Source: Aeromonas veronii (GTDB taxonomy: Bacteria > Pseudomonadota > Gammaproteobacteria > Enterobacterales > Aeromonadaceae). Taken from it: 64,000 nucleotides of DNA. The stretch lies in contig CP101033.1 in NCBI GenBank assembly GCA_041319085.1, positions 3,126,501 to 3,190,500 of the forward strand. The letters are read 5' to 3'. This document shows positions 35,263 to 44,831 of this stretch, piece by piece. The notes below the pieces were generated by a model that made no database searches, had not been told where the DNA came from, and saw only the letters and a program-made list of their open reading frames with translations. Every line of letters begins with the position of its first letter. Position 1 is the stretch's first letter. Both the position numbers and the translations under genes were made by a program.

Positions 35263-35594
35263 TGTTCGATCACTTTGCCGGAGAGCAGCAGATCGAATCG
35301 GGCGATCAGCCGCAGCAGCGCTTCCACCTCGGCCAGCTGCTCTTTGTACACTTCGCTGGCCATGGGATAGAGGGAGACGCTGGTGGGCAACGGCGCCTGC
35401 AACATCACCAGTTGCTCCATGCGCGGGATCAGCACGAACTGCAGCCACTGATCAAAGCTCAGGGTATCGACACAAAAGGGCAGGGTACTTGCCAGGGCGT
35501 CGTCACCGGGATGGTCAGCTTGCCAGCGCTCGAGGCGCTGCAACTCGGCGGTGAGTTCCCCCAACAGGCCAGCTACCAGCAAATATTGATTCAT
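35259..35594 (-). CDS. yqcC: YqcC family protein (DUF446)
   Basis: A 111-aa helical cytoplasmic protein. FCVDTLSFDQWLQFVLIPRMEQLV is the family signature. Function unknown, but the gene is constantly coupled to truC, here by a four-base overlap, which hints at a role in tRNA modification or its regulation. First gene of the yqcC-truC-yqcA group. Confidence 0.9.
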   Translation of the reverse strand: MNQYLLVAGLLGELTAELQRLERWQADHPGDDALASTLPFCVDTLSFDQWLQFVLIPRMEQLVMLQAPLPTSVSLYPMASEVYKEQLAEVEALLRLIARFDLLLSGKVIEQ

Positions 35595-35871
35595 CTCGCT
35601 CTCTTCCTCATAACCACAGATTGATCCGCCGACCCGACAGGGTCAGCCAGGATACCGATACATTCAGTCGCACAGCACCGGCGGTTCAGCCGGTTCTATC
35701 GACATACACGGCAGCCAGTGCAGCCTGCCGCCGTTAAAAAAGGGCGATACTATACACCTCCCCCCGCATGGCTGCCATGTTGATATCTGCCACAGCGCGC
35801 GTCTGCTGCCACTGGCTATCCTCGGCAAGGGCCTTATAATCGGCCCGCATCACCCTTAGCCGGATCTCACC

Positions 35872-36912
35872 ATGTCTGCGACGCCGAACGCCATCAATAC
35901 CTTGACCGAATTTCTGACTCAGGCTGGCACCCAGTTCCAGCTGTTTGACATGGGCCGCCAGGTGCGGCCACTGGCAAACGATACCTTTGTCCGCATCGAA
36001 CAGCAGCAGGAGCCCTACCCCTGGCCGCTACAACAGCACGCCTGGCTGGGTGTGCACTTCTTCCAGCCGAGCGAGTCTCGCCACTACCTCTGGTTCCTCA
36101 AGTTTGCCCTCGATGAGCGCGGCCTGCTGATGTCAAACGGCCCCAAGTTGTTCATGGATCAGGTGGTCGAGACCCTGGGCTACAAGCTCACCGGTGATCT
36201 GAATGAGGAAAAAGCCCAGCGCTTGGCCGACAATCCCTACACCTTCCGCCCGGCAGAGGCCAAAATGGCCAGTCTGCACGCCAAGCTGGCGCGCCAGTTG
36301 GAGCAGGCCCCTTCTGCCTATTACGATGCCCTCTGCCACTATCTGGCCGCCCCCAACGACACCGGTTGGCAGACGCTGGGGCTGCAGGGCTTTGCCGATC
36401 TGGCCGAGCGGCTGCATGATGAGCGCAATCTGGCGCTGATCTGCAAGGCGCTGCCCAAGCTGCCGCAAGAGCCGCTCTATGCCCTCTGCCAGAGCCTTGA
36501 AAACGCCCCGCTGCCGCCGGCAGTACAAGGTGCCCTGCTTGAGCGGATCGGCAAGGAGCAGGAGTGCGCCGCCCCCAACCCTGAGACCCTGGCCTATCTC
36601 TGCCGCGCCATGGCCTCCTGCCCCGGCAGCACGCTGCGCAGCAACAAGCTGCTGACCCTGCTGCAAACCCAGCCGAGCCCGGCGCTGCTGCTCGCCATCG
36701 CCGGTCGGCTCTGGCCCGATCTGAAAGATGCCAATCTGCTCAGCCACTATCTGGAACAGCTCGCCTTGCAACCGACCCAGTTCTTCAATCAGGTTTTTGC
36801 CGAGTTGGTCACTTTACCGGCCCTGCGCAATGATATGCTGGCCAGACTGCGCGACCCCGACCGCAGCGATGCGCTGGGCAAGGCCATCGGTCGTCTGTTT
36901 GCCTCGGCCTGA
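35872..36912 (+). CDS. DUF3549 family protein
   Basis: A 346-aa soluble protein seen mainly in Vibrio, Shewanella and Aeromonas. It begins NAINTLTEFLTQAGTQFQLFDMGR, followed by WLGVHFFQPSESRHYLWFLKFALDERG. The second half is a series of helical repeats. Function unknown. First of five small conserved genes on this strand. Confidence 0.8.
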   Translation: MSATPNAINTLTEFLTQAGTQFQLFDMGRQVRPLANDTFVRIEQQQEPYPWPLQQHAWLGVHFFQPSESRHYLWFLKFALDERGLLMSNGPKLFMDQVVETLGYKLTGDLNEEKAQRLADNPYTFRPAEAKMASLHAKLARQLEQAPSAYYDALCHYLAAPNDTGWQTLGLQGFADLAERLHDERNLALICKALPKLPQEPLYALCQSLENAPLPPAVQGALLERIGKEQECAAPNPETLAYLCRAMASCPGSTLRSNKLLTLLQTQPSPALLLAIAGRLWPDLKDANLLSHYLEQLALQPTQFFNQVFAELVTLPALRNDMLARLRDPDRSDALGKAIGRLFASA

Positions 36913-37017
36913 TCCCTCGCCTCACGCCACGAGGCAACACGGCGGGAAATAGAAAAGGAGATCGGGAGGACCGAGCAGGACTCCCGGTTATCGACATCAC
37001 GATAAGGAAGCCCGCCT

Positions 37018-37317
37018 ATGGGAGAGATGCTCGGAATTTTGTTGCTGATTGCCGTTGCCGGCCTGTTCTGGCTGCAACGCCAACAGGCAGAAGTGGCCTG
37101 GCAATATATGCGCCGCTACTGCCAGCACCATGATCTGCAACTGCTGTCGCTGGCCCGCCATCGGCGAGAGCTGGCCCGCAATCCCCTACGTCTGCTGACC
37201 CACTATCAGTTTGAATTCTCCAGCGATGGCGAGAGCCACTATCAGGGCACCCTCAAGATGCAGGGGCTGCACGTTGTGGGCGTTGATCTGCCACCCCATC
37301 GAATCCCCTCGGTCTGA
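37018..37317 (+). CDS. DUF3301 family membrane-anchored protein
   Basis: A 99-aa protein with one N-terminal membrane segment (LGILLLIAVAGLFWLQRQ) and a cytoplasmic domain with WQYMRRYCQHHDLQLL and YQFEFSSDGESHYQGTLKM, typical of DUF3301. Function unknown. An in-frame ATG at 37027 is a possible alternative start. Confidence 0.78.
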   Translation: MGEMLGILLLIAVAGLFWLQRQQAEVAWQYMRRYCQHHDLQLLSLARHRRELARNPLRLLTHYQFEFSSDGESHYQGTLKMQGLHVVGVDLPPHRIPSV

Positions 37318-37391
37318 TCGCTCGTCTCGTCTCAACGCCCGGAGGCTATGCCTGTCTATAATCTCAGGGATTAAACAAAGGGAGAGACGAG

Positions 37392-37628
37392 ATGGCACTC
37401 CTTGTCCACGATCTGCCAGCCCTGTTTGCCCAACTCGGGATAGCCAACGACGAGCTGAGCCTGCACCGCTTTGTGCACGACCATCACCTCGACAACAAGA
37501 CCCTGTTGCCGGAGGCCAGTTTCTGGAATGCCGCCCAGGCCAGCTTTCTGCGCGACGCCCTGTGGCACGACTCCGACTGGTGCGAAGCGATCGACCTGCT
37601 TGATGTGATGCTGCGCCAGCCCCGCTAA
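37392..37628 (+). CDS. DUF2789 family protein
   Basis: A 78-aa protein with the family pattern LPALFAQLGIAND and FVHDHHLDNKTLLPEASFW. Soluble, function unknown. GGAGAG lies just upstream of the ATG. Confidence 0.8.
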   Translation: MALLVHDLPALFAQLGIANDELSLHRFVHDHHLDNKTLLPEASFWNAAQASFLRDALWHDSDWCEAIDLLDVMLRQPR

Positions 37629-37712
37629 GCCGCCCGCCCCTTTCCTCCCCTGCCGGCTTTGGTTAAGATCCCGCCCCGATATCGAACTCTCCTTCTCACC
37701 CAGAGCATGCTT

Positions 37713-38009
37713 ATGTCCGCCCACGAGATCATCCGAATTGCCAACGAGCTGGCCGCCAAGGGCCTGACGCCCACCACCGCCATGATCAAGGCCCGCCTCA
37801 CCCAGCCCGTGCCGATGGCCGAGCTGCTGAAAGTGCTGAGCCAGTGGAAGCAGCAGCCCGTTGCGACCGCCGAGAGCGAGATCCTGCCCGAAGCAGCGCC
37901 CCAGCCAGCACCGGCGCTCACCCTGCAGCAACTCGCCGAACAGCTCGCGCGCATCGAACAGAAGGTGGATCGCCTGACCGACCTGCTCCTCCAGCAGGGG
38001 CAGCGCTGA
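37713..38009 (+). CDS. KfrA-N-like small DNA-binding protein candidate
   Basis: A 98-aa protein. The first half (EIIRIANELAAKGLTPTTAMIKARLTQPVPMAELLKVLSQW) resembles the N-terminal DNA-binding fold of KfrA-type proteins. A proline/alanine linker follows and a short coiled coil (LAEQLARIEQKVDRLTDLLL) ends it. It stops four bases before the next gene, so the pair is co-translated. DNA binding is inference. ATG 37707 is an equally possible start. Confidence 0.65.
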   Translation: MSAHEIIRIANELAAKGLTPTTAMIKARLTQPVPMAELLKVLSQWKQQPVATAESEILPEAAPQPAPALTLQQLAEQLARIEQKVDRLTDLLLQQGQR

Positions 38010-38012
38010 ACC

Positions 38013-38798
38013 ATGTATATCGTCGAACTCTGCTTTGAGTGTTACCGCGATACCTCCCTAGGCGACGCCGAGCGGGCCATCGTCAACTACCTCGACATGC
38101 TGCGTTATCAGGGCCAGATCCTCGGGCGGGAGTTCCCCACCAGCATGCACGACGACTATTTCGTCAGTCGGGTAGTCTGCCCGGAGCAGGATAGCCTGCA
38201 CCCGGACAACCAGAGCGATCAGGTCAAACTGGCCGAACAGCAGCTCAATCAGGCCGGGTTATTGGCGCCAAAGCTCCATCTTCAAGGGGCGGATCTGCTC
38301 TCCGACAGCACAGATCCTTGCGGCGAGCAGGGTGAACGGCCGAGCTGGATGCTGCTCTATACCAGCTTTTTGCACAGCTGCTCGCCGCTGCGCTGTGGCG
38401 ACCACTTCGCCCCCATTCCGCTCTACCAACTGCCCGCCGTCGCCAACGGCGATCAGAAACAGATCATCAAGTGGCAAGAGGATTGGGAGGCATGTGATCA
38501 GTTGCAGATGAACGGCTCCATCGCCGAACATGCGGCGCTGCACGAAATCGGCGACGTGGGCAGCCGCCTCTACCGGCGCGGCAGCGATCTGGCCAAACGG
38601 CTGGAAGTGCTGAGCGGCATCCCCACCTACTACTACCTCTACCGGGTGGGCGGGCTGAGCGCCGCCGACGAGAAGGCGCGCCCCTGTCCCAGCTGTGGCG
38701 GTGAGTGGGCACTGGCCGAGCCGCTGCACGAGATCTTCGACTTCAAGTGCGACAGCTGCCGCCTGGTCTCCAACCTCTCCTGGGATTTCAAGGATTAA
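38013..38798 (+). CDS. zinc-ribbon protein of the DUF2310 family
   Basis: A 261-aa cytoplasmic protein ending in a four-cysteine zinc ribbon, CPSCGG and CDSC 24 residues later. YIVELCFECYRDTSLGDAERAIVNYLDMLRYQGQ and the central SGIPTYYYLYR are family features. Function unknown. It is coupled to the KfrA-like gene three bases upstream and ends in a terminator. Confidence 0.85.
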   Translation: MYIVELCFECYRDTSLGDAERAIVNYLDMLRYQGQILGREFPTSMHDDYFVSRVVCPEQDSLHPDNQSDQVKLAEQQLNQAGLLAPKLHLQGADLLSDSTDPCGEQGERPSWMLLYTSFLHSCSPLRCGDHFAPIPLYQLPAVANGDQKQIIKWQEDWEACDQLQMNGSIAEHAALHEIGDVGSRLYRRGSDLAKRLEVLSGIPTYYYLYRVGGLSAADEKARPCPSCGGEWALAEPLHEIFDFKCDSCRLVSNLSWDFKD

Positions 38799-38826
38799 GC
38801 GCGCTCCCTGCACGCGACGCCATAAC

Positions 38827-38858
38827 AAAAGAGCCTTGCCGCATGGCAAGGCTCTTTT
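38827..38858. terminator. bidirectional terminator between the DUF2310 gene and syd
   Basis: Stem aaaagagccttgcc/ggcaaggctctttt, a strong hairpin with A and T tracts on either side. Confidence 0.92.
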
Positions 38859-38892
38859 CGTTCCGATGAGTCACGTTGGCTCAAACCAGCAT

Positions 38893-39441
38893 CTATTGCG
38901 GCAATGTCTCGAGCCGTTCCAGAAACGCCGGCAAGGAGGGAGCCAGTGGCAGACGGCGGCCGGAGTCGAGCCACTCCAGCCACACCTGACCACTCTCGTT
39001 ATCCAGCGAGATGAGCGTCATCTCGTGGCGGGTGGTGGCGATGAAAATAGATGGCGTGCGTTTGAGCTTGCGCAGCATCAGCAGGTGACCGATGAGGTTC
39101 TCCCTGAGCAGGTCGAGATCCGCCTCGTTCCACGGCAAGATCAGTTCAAGGCGCAGCCCCTTGAAGAGGCAGGGGATGGGGCGACTGAACCAGTGCCCGA
39201 ACAGGGCGATGGCGCTGGGATGAATTGTCAGCTCAAGGGCATCGGCCATGGCCATAAAATCGGCGGGTTCGGGGCGATGGTGAGGACGCCAGGCCACCCG
39301 ACCATCGGCGGGCTCACCAAGTTGGCACGGAGAACGCCAGTCCGCCTCCCACTCGCACAAGGGCAGGCCTCGTCTGGCCTCGCCATCCCGTTGCCAGCGG
39401 GCAAAAAAGTGCGCCAGGGCAGACAAAACTTGATCCGACAT
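38893..39441 (-). CDS. syd: SecY-interacting protein Syd
   Basis: Peripheral membrane protein that binds SecY and checks its assembly state. The 182-aa protein is the length of E. coli Syd. Features include WRSPCQLGEP and a concave acidic surface region PWNEADLDLLRENLIGHLLMLRKLK. It is divergent from queF, as in E. coli where syd and queF are neighbours. A longer frame to 39597 lacks a ribosome binding site; ATG 39441 follows GGGGAT. Confidence 0.92.
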   Translation of the reverse strand: MSDQVLSALAHFFARWQRDGEARRGLPLCEWEADWRSPCQLGEPADGRVAWRPHHRPEPADFMAMADALELTIHPSAIALFGHWFSRPIPCLFKGLRLELILPWNEADLDLLRENLIGHLLMLRKLKRTPSIFIATTRHEMTLISLDNESGQVWLEWLDSGRRLPLAPSLPAFLERLETLPQ

Positions 39442-39633
39442 CGAAAATCCCCACAATTGCTGGCAAAGTCCGCTATTGCACCACCAAACCCGGTAACAGA
39501 CAAGGTTGTCAGCCGACCTTGCGAACCAGGATACCGAATCCGTGATACAGAGAGGCCGGCGCCCAAGCCAAACGGCTGCAACCATCCGGCCCTGCAATGG
39601 CCCGTTTTATTCCACTCATCATGAGCACATTAC

Positions 39634-40494
39634 GTGAGCAACCCTGTGAGCAAACAAGAGAGATACGCCGGGGCCAGCGCCCTGACCGGCCTGAGCCTGG
39701 GCCAGCAATCCGATTACATCAGCCAGTACACCCCCTCCCTGCTGCAGCCGGTTCCCCGCAGCCTGAACCGGGACGACCTCCAGCTCGGTGACGACCTCCC
39801 CTTTACCGGTTGCGATGTCTGGACCCTCTATGAGATCTCCTGGCTCAACGCCAAAGGCAAGCCAATGGTGGCGGTGGGTGAAGTGACCATTCCGGCCACC
39901 AGCGCGAACCTGATCGAATCCAAATCGTTCAAGCTCTATCTCAACTCGTTCAACCAGACCCGTTGCGACTCCATCGAGGCAGTCGCCGCCATGCTGACCA
40001 AGGATCTGAGCGCCTGTGCCGGCAAGACCGTCAAGGTGACCCTGTTCCCCCTCGACAAGGCGCCACATCAGATTGCCCTGCTGCCTGGCGAGTGCATCGA
40101 CGAGCAGGATATCGAGGTAAACAATTACGAGTTTGATGCGTCCCTGCTGCATGGGGCAGCCGGTAGCGAACAGGTAGAAGAGACCCTGCACAGCCACCTG
40201 CTCAAATCCAACTGTCTGGTGACCAGCCAACCGGACTGGGGCTCCGTGGTGATCCGCTACAAGGGGCCGAAACTCGATCGGGAGAAGCTGCTGCGCTACC
40301 TCATTTCGTTTCGCCAGCACAACGAGTTCCACGAGCAGTGCATCGAGCGGATCTTTATCGACCTCAAGCACTATTGCCAACCCGAGCAGTTGACCGTCTA
40401 TGCCCGCTATACCCGCCGCGGCGGCCTCGACATCAACCCGTTCCGCTCCGATTTCGAAGCGGTGCCCGCCAACCTGCGTCTGATCCGCCAATAA
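39634..40494 (+). CDS. queF: NADPH-dependent 7-cyano-7-deazaguanine reductase
   Basis: Reduces preQ0 to preQ1 in queuosine synthesis. The 286-aa long-type (YqcD-like) QueF has the substrate motif [21 protein letters not shown] and the catalytic cysteine in [16 protein letters not shown]. The start is GTG at 39634; no ATG lies in frame nearby and the ribosome binding site is weak. GTG 39646 is an alternative. Confidence 0.95.
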   Translation: MSNPVSKQERYAGASALTGLSLGQQSDYISQYTPSLLQPVPRSLNRDDLQLGDDLPFTGCDVWTLYEISWLNAKGKPMVAVGEVTIPATSANLIESKSFKLYLNSFNQTRCDSIEAVAAMLTKDLSACAGKTVKVTLFPLDKAPHQIALLPGECIDEQDIEVNNYEFDASLLHGAAGSEQVEETLHSHLLKSNCLVTSQPDWGSVVIRYKGPKLDREKLLRYLISFRQHNEFHEQCIERIFIDLKHYCQPEQLTVYARYTRRGGLDINPFRSDFEAVPANLRLIRQ

Positions 40495-40704
40495 AGGCGA
40501 GTTGCAGTAGACAGGGCAGGACACTGCCCTGTACAAGTGGCTGAAAGGATTCGATTAACCCCTTTTTCCAGCAGAAATAAGAGTGCTGGATAATAAACTC
40601 CAGACGAAACCCACTTGCTGGCCACCTGCAAACCACAGTAAACGCTGGACTCGCAGGGGGGGGCTTGGATAACATGCCAACACCTCTGCGCCGTCCTTAA
40701 TCCA

Positions 40705-42984
40705 ATGAATCAACTGTTTTTTCTGGCCATGATGATGTCCTCCCTGTCAGCTCCGAATCTGGATCTGGACAAGGAGCAACTCTCTATCGATCTGCAACAA
40801 GCGCAATCGATGGTACTGACCGATCCTGCCAGATGTGTCCAGATCACCACCGCCTTTTTGACGCGCGCAGCCAATAATCCCCAGCAAATCATCAGCAATC
40901 ACCAGGAATTCGGTTATCGCGAACCCATCCTGAGTTACGGCACGGTAGCCCAGAACATCGGCGCACATCTGCTCAAAGGAGAGTGTCTGCTGCAACTTGG
41001 CCAGTATCAGGCCACCCAGCAAGCGCTCGACAAGGCTATAGCTCTGGCAGACAAAGAGGGGCAGCCGGAACTCAAGGCCCACGGCCTCTATCTCAAGATC
41101 CGCAGTCAGGCCCTCAAAGCGGATAACCAGAACACCCTCCGCGCCCTGATGGATCAACTGGACAAACAGCTGGCCGCCCCCACTCTCAAGCAGAGCCAGT
41201 TGCAGATCTATGGCCGCCTGCAGCGCACCAGCTACGACATCGAGAACCAGCACTTCGATGATGCCAAGGCCCATCTGGCAGCCGCACGGATCTGGGCAGC
41301 CAAGATGCCCAATCCCCTCGCCAGTGCCTGGGTCAGCGCCATCAGCGGCGACCTTTATCGCGCGCTGCAGCAGCCACAGCTGGCGCTGGGGGAATATATC
41401 GATGCCCAGCAACAGGCCAAAAGCCTCAACGACCCGCTCTTCCTCGGCCTGCTGTCGAACCAGATCGTCAAACTCTACCAGCAGGAGCAGGAGCCCCAGA
41501 AAGCGTTGCAATATGCCAATGAGGCGGCCAACTACTTCCACACCATCGGCAACCCTGCCCTGCTGTGCGACTCCCTGATGGTGCTGGCGCGACTCAACCG
41601 CGAGCAGGGCGACCTCAATATGGCGCTGGTCTACTTCTTCAATGCGCTGGATTTGCTCGATGAGGGGAGCAACCGGCCGCAAGCCTCCCTGCTCAAATAC
41701 GAGATTGGCAAAACCTACCTGCAAAGCGGTAATCTGTCGCTGGCCAGTAACTATCTCAATGCGGCCCGTCAGTCCCACGAGCTGAGCAATGCCAAAGAGC
41801 CGCTGATCGATACCCTGCTGCTGCTCGGCGAGCTCTATCTGAAGAAACAGGAAGCCGCCATCGCCATCCTGCAGTTGGAACGTGCCCGGGCGCTGGCCAA
41901 TCAGCTCGGCGATGCGCGCCGTCAGTACGAGGTATTCCGCCTGCTTTCGCTCGCCTATGAGCAGAAGGGGTATCTGCGCCAAGCCCTCGACAGCTACAAG
42001 CTCTTCCACCGTCTGGGCGAAGAGGTGCGCCAGCAGGAGCTGGCCATGGAACAGGCGGCGATCCGCGACAACTATGTCCAGGTCGAACGGGTACAGCACA
42101 TCAAGGAGCTGGAACAGCGTCTGAACAACAGCCAGCACCAGCAGGAGCGCTATCTCTGGTCGAGCATCACCACCAGCCTGTTGCTGGCGCTCTTTATCTA
42201 CCTCTTTTTCACCCTTTGGCTCAAGCTGCGCACTGCCCGCCTGCAACTGAAGCGGGCCGGTGAAGCCTTGCTGATCGAACCGCGCTCGGGGCTGGCCAAC
42301 TGGCAGCGGCTGATGAACCGCTGGCCACGTGAGATGGCCAAACGCCAGCTGAAATCGGATCGCTGGTATCTCAGTGAACAGCCCTCCAGCGAGTTCGATG
42401 ACAAGCTGCACTACCTGCTGTTCCGGGTGCCCTTTTTGGTCAACACGCTGGAGCAGCACGGCTATCAGGCCAGCAGCGAGATCGAACAGGCATTCGGTGC
42501 CTATATGAACACCCTGACCCCGCAAGATGGCCGTATTTATGACTTGCGCGAAGGACACATGCTCTACGTGGTGCCACAGCGCCACGTCAACAACCTGCAT
42601 CAACTGGCGGGAGACCTGCTGACCGCCATCGCGGCCTTCCCTTGCCAATACCCGCTGGATCGCTGTATCAGCCTAGGCATCGTCAGTCATCCGTTCCTGC
42701 CCAAGGCAGCCACGGCACTCGATCACCATGGTCTGTTTGACCTCTGCTATCTCGCCCTGGCGGGAGCCATTCAGCTCAGTGTAAAATATCAGCAAAACGC
42801 TTGGCTGGAGCTGGCCGCCATCGATTGCCAGCAGGCGGCATTTTTTAATGGGGATGTGTGGCAATGCGGCCTGATGGCAATTGACAAGGGGCTGGTAAAA
42901 GTCAATTCTTCTCATGAAAAGCAATGGGTTAATTGGCCCTGCCTGGCAAGGAAGCCGGCTGCTGATAACCACCAAAAAATGTAG
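40705..42984 (+). CDS. TPR-repeat membrane protein with degenerate GGDEF-like domain
   Basis: A 759-aa protein: a short N-terminal hydrophobic segment, about eight tetratricopeptide-like repeats (about 45-430), a coiled coil, one membrane segment (about 485-507, SSITTSLLLALFIYLFFTLWL) and a C-terminal domain of about 200 aa. This last region has the position and size of a GGDEF domain (RSGLANWQRLMNRWP) but no GGDEF, metal-binding or I-site residues, so it cannot make c-di-GMP. The repeats are probably periplasmic. The next gene is an intact diguanylate cyclase, so a regulatory link is likely. Its exact role is unknown. The start has no clear ribosome binding site; a G8 tract lies upstream. 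Confidence 0.75.
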   Translation: MNQLFFLAMMMSSLSAPNLDLDKEQLSIDLQQAQSMVLTDPARCVQITTAFLTRAANNPQQIISNHQEFGYREPILSYGTVAQNIGAHLLKGECLLQLGQYQATQQALDKAIALADKEGQPELKAHGLYLKIRSQALKADNQNTLRALMDQLDKQLAAPTLKQSQLQIYGRLQRTSYDIENQHFDDAKAHLAAARIWAAKMPNPLASAWVSAISGDLYRALQQPQLALGEYIDAQQQAKSLNDPLFLGLLSNQIVKLYQQEQEPQKALQYANEAANYFHTIGNPALLCDSLMVLARLNREQGDLNMALVYFFNALDLLDEGSNRPQASLLKYEIGKTYLQSGNLSLASNYLNAARQSHELSNAKEPLIDTLLLLGELYLKKQEAAIAILQLERARALANQLGDARRQYEVFRLLSLAYEQKGYLRQALDSYKLFHRLGEEVRQQELAMEQAAIRDNYVQVERVQHIKELEQRLNNSQHQQERYLWSSITTSLLLALFIYLFFTLWLKLRTARLQLKRAGEALLIEPRSGLANWQRLMNRWPREMAKRQLKSDRWYLSEQPSSEFDDKLHYLLFRVPFLVNTLEQHGYQASSEIEQAFGAYMNTLTPQDGRIYDLREGHMLYVVPQRHVNNLHQLAGDLLTAIAAFPCQYPLDRCISLGIVSHPFLPKAATALDHHGLFDLCYLALAGAIQLSVKYQQNAWLELAAIDCQQAAFFNGDVWQCGLMAIDKGLVKVNSSHEKQWVNWPCLARKPAADNHQKM

Positions 42985-43067
42985 ATAACAGACGAGGCTC
43001 GAAACCCGGTTCGACCACTGTTGCTATCCGACACCAAAAACAAGAATGACAACAGGGCGACCTGATA

Positions 43068-44684
43068 ATGAATGACATCGCTGCAGTAGCAGGACAATTG
43101 GCCAGGCTCAGGGAATCCCTTCAGCAGAAACAGCTGGAACTTGACGGCGTGCTGTCGTTTTCCGATGCAGAGCGTGCCCGCGGCATCCAGTTTATCAACA
43201 AGTTGATGCTCACCTGCCGTGGCTTCGACCGCGAGCTGGACAATCGCTTCGCCAAGCTCAAGCAGAAACTGGATAACAATCCCGCATTTACCTCGCTGGA
43301 CGACGATCTGCTGGCCATTGAAAAGCTGCTGCAGCAGCACAGCAATGCGCTGGAAGAGTCGATCACCCTGACCCAGAACGCCATCGACCTTGGCTCCAAA
43401 CAGCTGAAAACTATCAAGGGATTCCCGGAAGAGACCCGCAAGTACCTCAAGGAATTTCTGGCAAGTCCCGCCGGTTACGGCATTGCCGATCACCAGAAGA
43501 AGGTGATCAAGCTGCTGGAGTTCTACCAGCAGGCGATCAAGATCCAGCTGTTGCCAAGCCAGCCCCTGTTGGCGCCGTCAGGTGCAACTCAACAAGAAAG
43601 CGATACTGCCAGCAATGATGGCCAGCCCGATGTCGACCCGTTTGATCTCAAGGATCACGTTCGCATCGCCGATGAGCTGCAGCGGCTCATCACCGAACTC
43701 GATTTTGCCGGCGCCATCGGCGAGAGCCTGAGCGATATTCGCCGCCAACTGCTGATCGGGATCAACCCTGCCTTGCTGGCGGAAACCTGCCTGCAGGTGA
43801 TCGAGCTCATCATCGAAGGCACTCGCGAGGAGCGCAAAGCCTCCCGCGCCTTCCTCAGTACCCTCAACGAGAGCCTGTCCGCAGTACATATCGGATTTAC
43901 CGAATCCCTCGACGAGGGGCGCGCGCTGCAAAACGAAACCCGAGAGACCCGCGAGGCGCTGGCCAACGAGTTGCAGGCGATCGATCACTCCCTGGCCAGC
44001 CATAATTCCCTCGATGCGCTCAAGCGCGCCATTTCTGGCCATATGGGCGCCATCAATCTGCTGCTGCAGGAGCGTGACAACACAGCGGCGCGGGAGCGAC
44101 ACCTGCTCACCCACCTCTCCACCATGGAGTCCAAGCTGCGGTTGATGAAGGAGGAGACCGCCGAGTACAAGAAGCGGCTGACCATTCAAAAGCACAAGCT
44201 GTTCCTCGACAGCCTGACCCAGGTGCACAACCGGGCCGCCCTCGACGAACGGCTGGAGCAGGAGTTCAAACGTTGGCTTCGCTACAGCACACCGCTCTGC
44301 ATGGCGATCATCGACATCGATCACTTCAAGAACATCAACGACAACTACGGCCATATGGCGGGTGACAAAGCGCTGAAAGTGGTCGCCAAGGCGCTGCAGG
44401 GCGCCCTGCGTGACACAGACTTCATCGCCCGTTTTGGTGGCGAAGAGTTCGTGGTGTTGCTGCCCAACATCAACCCGGACAAGTTCCAGAAGCCGCTGGA
44501 GACCCTGCGCCAGACCATCAAGAGCATCCCGTTCCGTTTTCGCGATGCCAAGGTGGAGATCACTATCTCCATTGGCGCAACCCTCTTCAAGGAGGGGGAC
44601 AACCCCTCCGATGTGTTCGAGCGGGCGGACAAGGCACTCTACCACTCCAAGAACGCAGGCCGGGATCAAGTGACACTGGCCTGA
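43068..44684 (+). CDS. soluble diguanylate cyclase
   Basis: Makes cyclic di-GMP. The 538-aa protein has a long, mainly coiled-coil N-terminal region with no membrane segment and a C-terminal GGDEF domain from about residue 375. The active site is RFGGEEF (GGEEF 457-461), with the inhibitory-site RxxD (RDTD 448-451) exactly five residues before it, so product inhibition is expected. The nucleotide motif DIDHFKNINDNYGHMAGDKAL is complete. It is downstream of the TPR/degenerate-GGDEF gene by 83 bases, probably in one operon. Confidence 0.92.
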   Translation: MNDIAAVAGQLARLRESLQQKQLELDGVLSFSDAERARGIQFINKLMLTCRGFDRELDNRFAKLKQKLDNNPAFTSLDDDLLAIEKLLQQHSNALEESITLTQNAIDLGSKQLKTIKGFPEETRKYLKEFLASPAGYGIADHQKKVIKLLEFYQQAIKIQLLPSQPLLAPSGATQQESDTASNDGQPDVDPFDLKDHVRIADELQRLITELDFAGAIGESLSDIRRQLLIGINPALLAETCLQVIELIIEGTREERKASRAFLSTLNESLSAVHIGFTESLDEGRALQNETRETREALANELQAIDHSLASHNSLDALKRAISGHMGAINLLLQERDNTAARERHLLTHLSTMESKLRLMKEETAEYKKRLTIQKHKLFLDSLTQVHNRAALDERLEQEFKRWLRYSTPLCMAIIDIDHFKNINDNYGHMAGDKALKVVAKALQGALRDTDFIARFGGEEFVVLLPNINPDKFQKPLETLRQTIKSIPFRFRDAKVEITISIGATLFKEGDNPSDVFERADKALYHSKNAGRDQVTLA

Positions 44685-44831
44685 CAAGCGGTTTAAAAAC
44701 AGCGAACACTCTTTTCCCTATTTCCCTCCCCCCTCTGTTACCACTACTATCGATCTCAGGGGATGCCACATGGCGTCCCCTTTTCTCCCCAGGGAAAAAC
44801 ACAATGATAACAAATGAGTAAAGGGGAACTT

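Noticed and set aside
40747..42648. 633-codon open frame opposite the TPR protein gene
   Set aside because: Shadow of the TPR codons; no domain recognisable.
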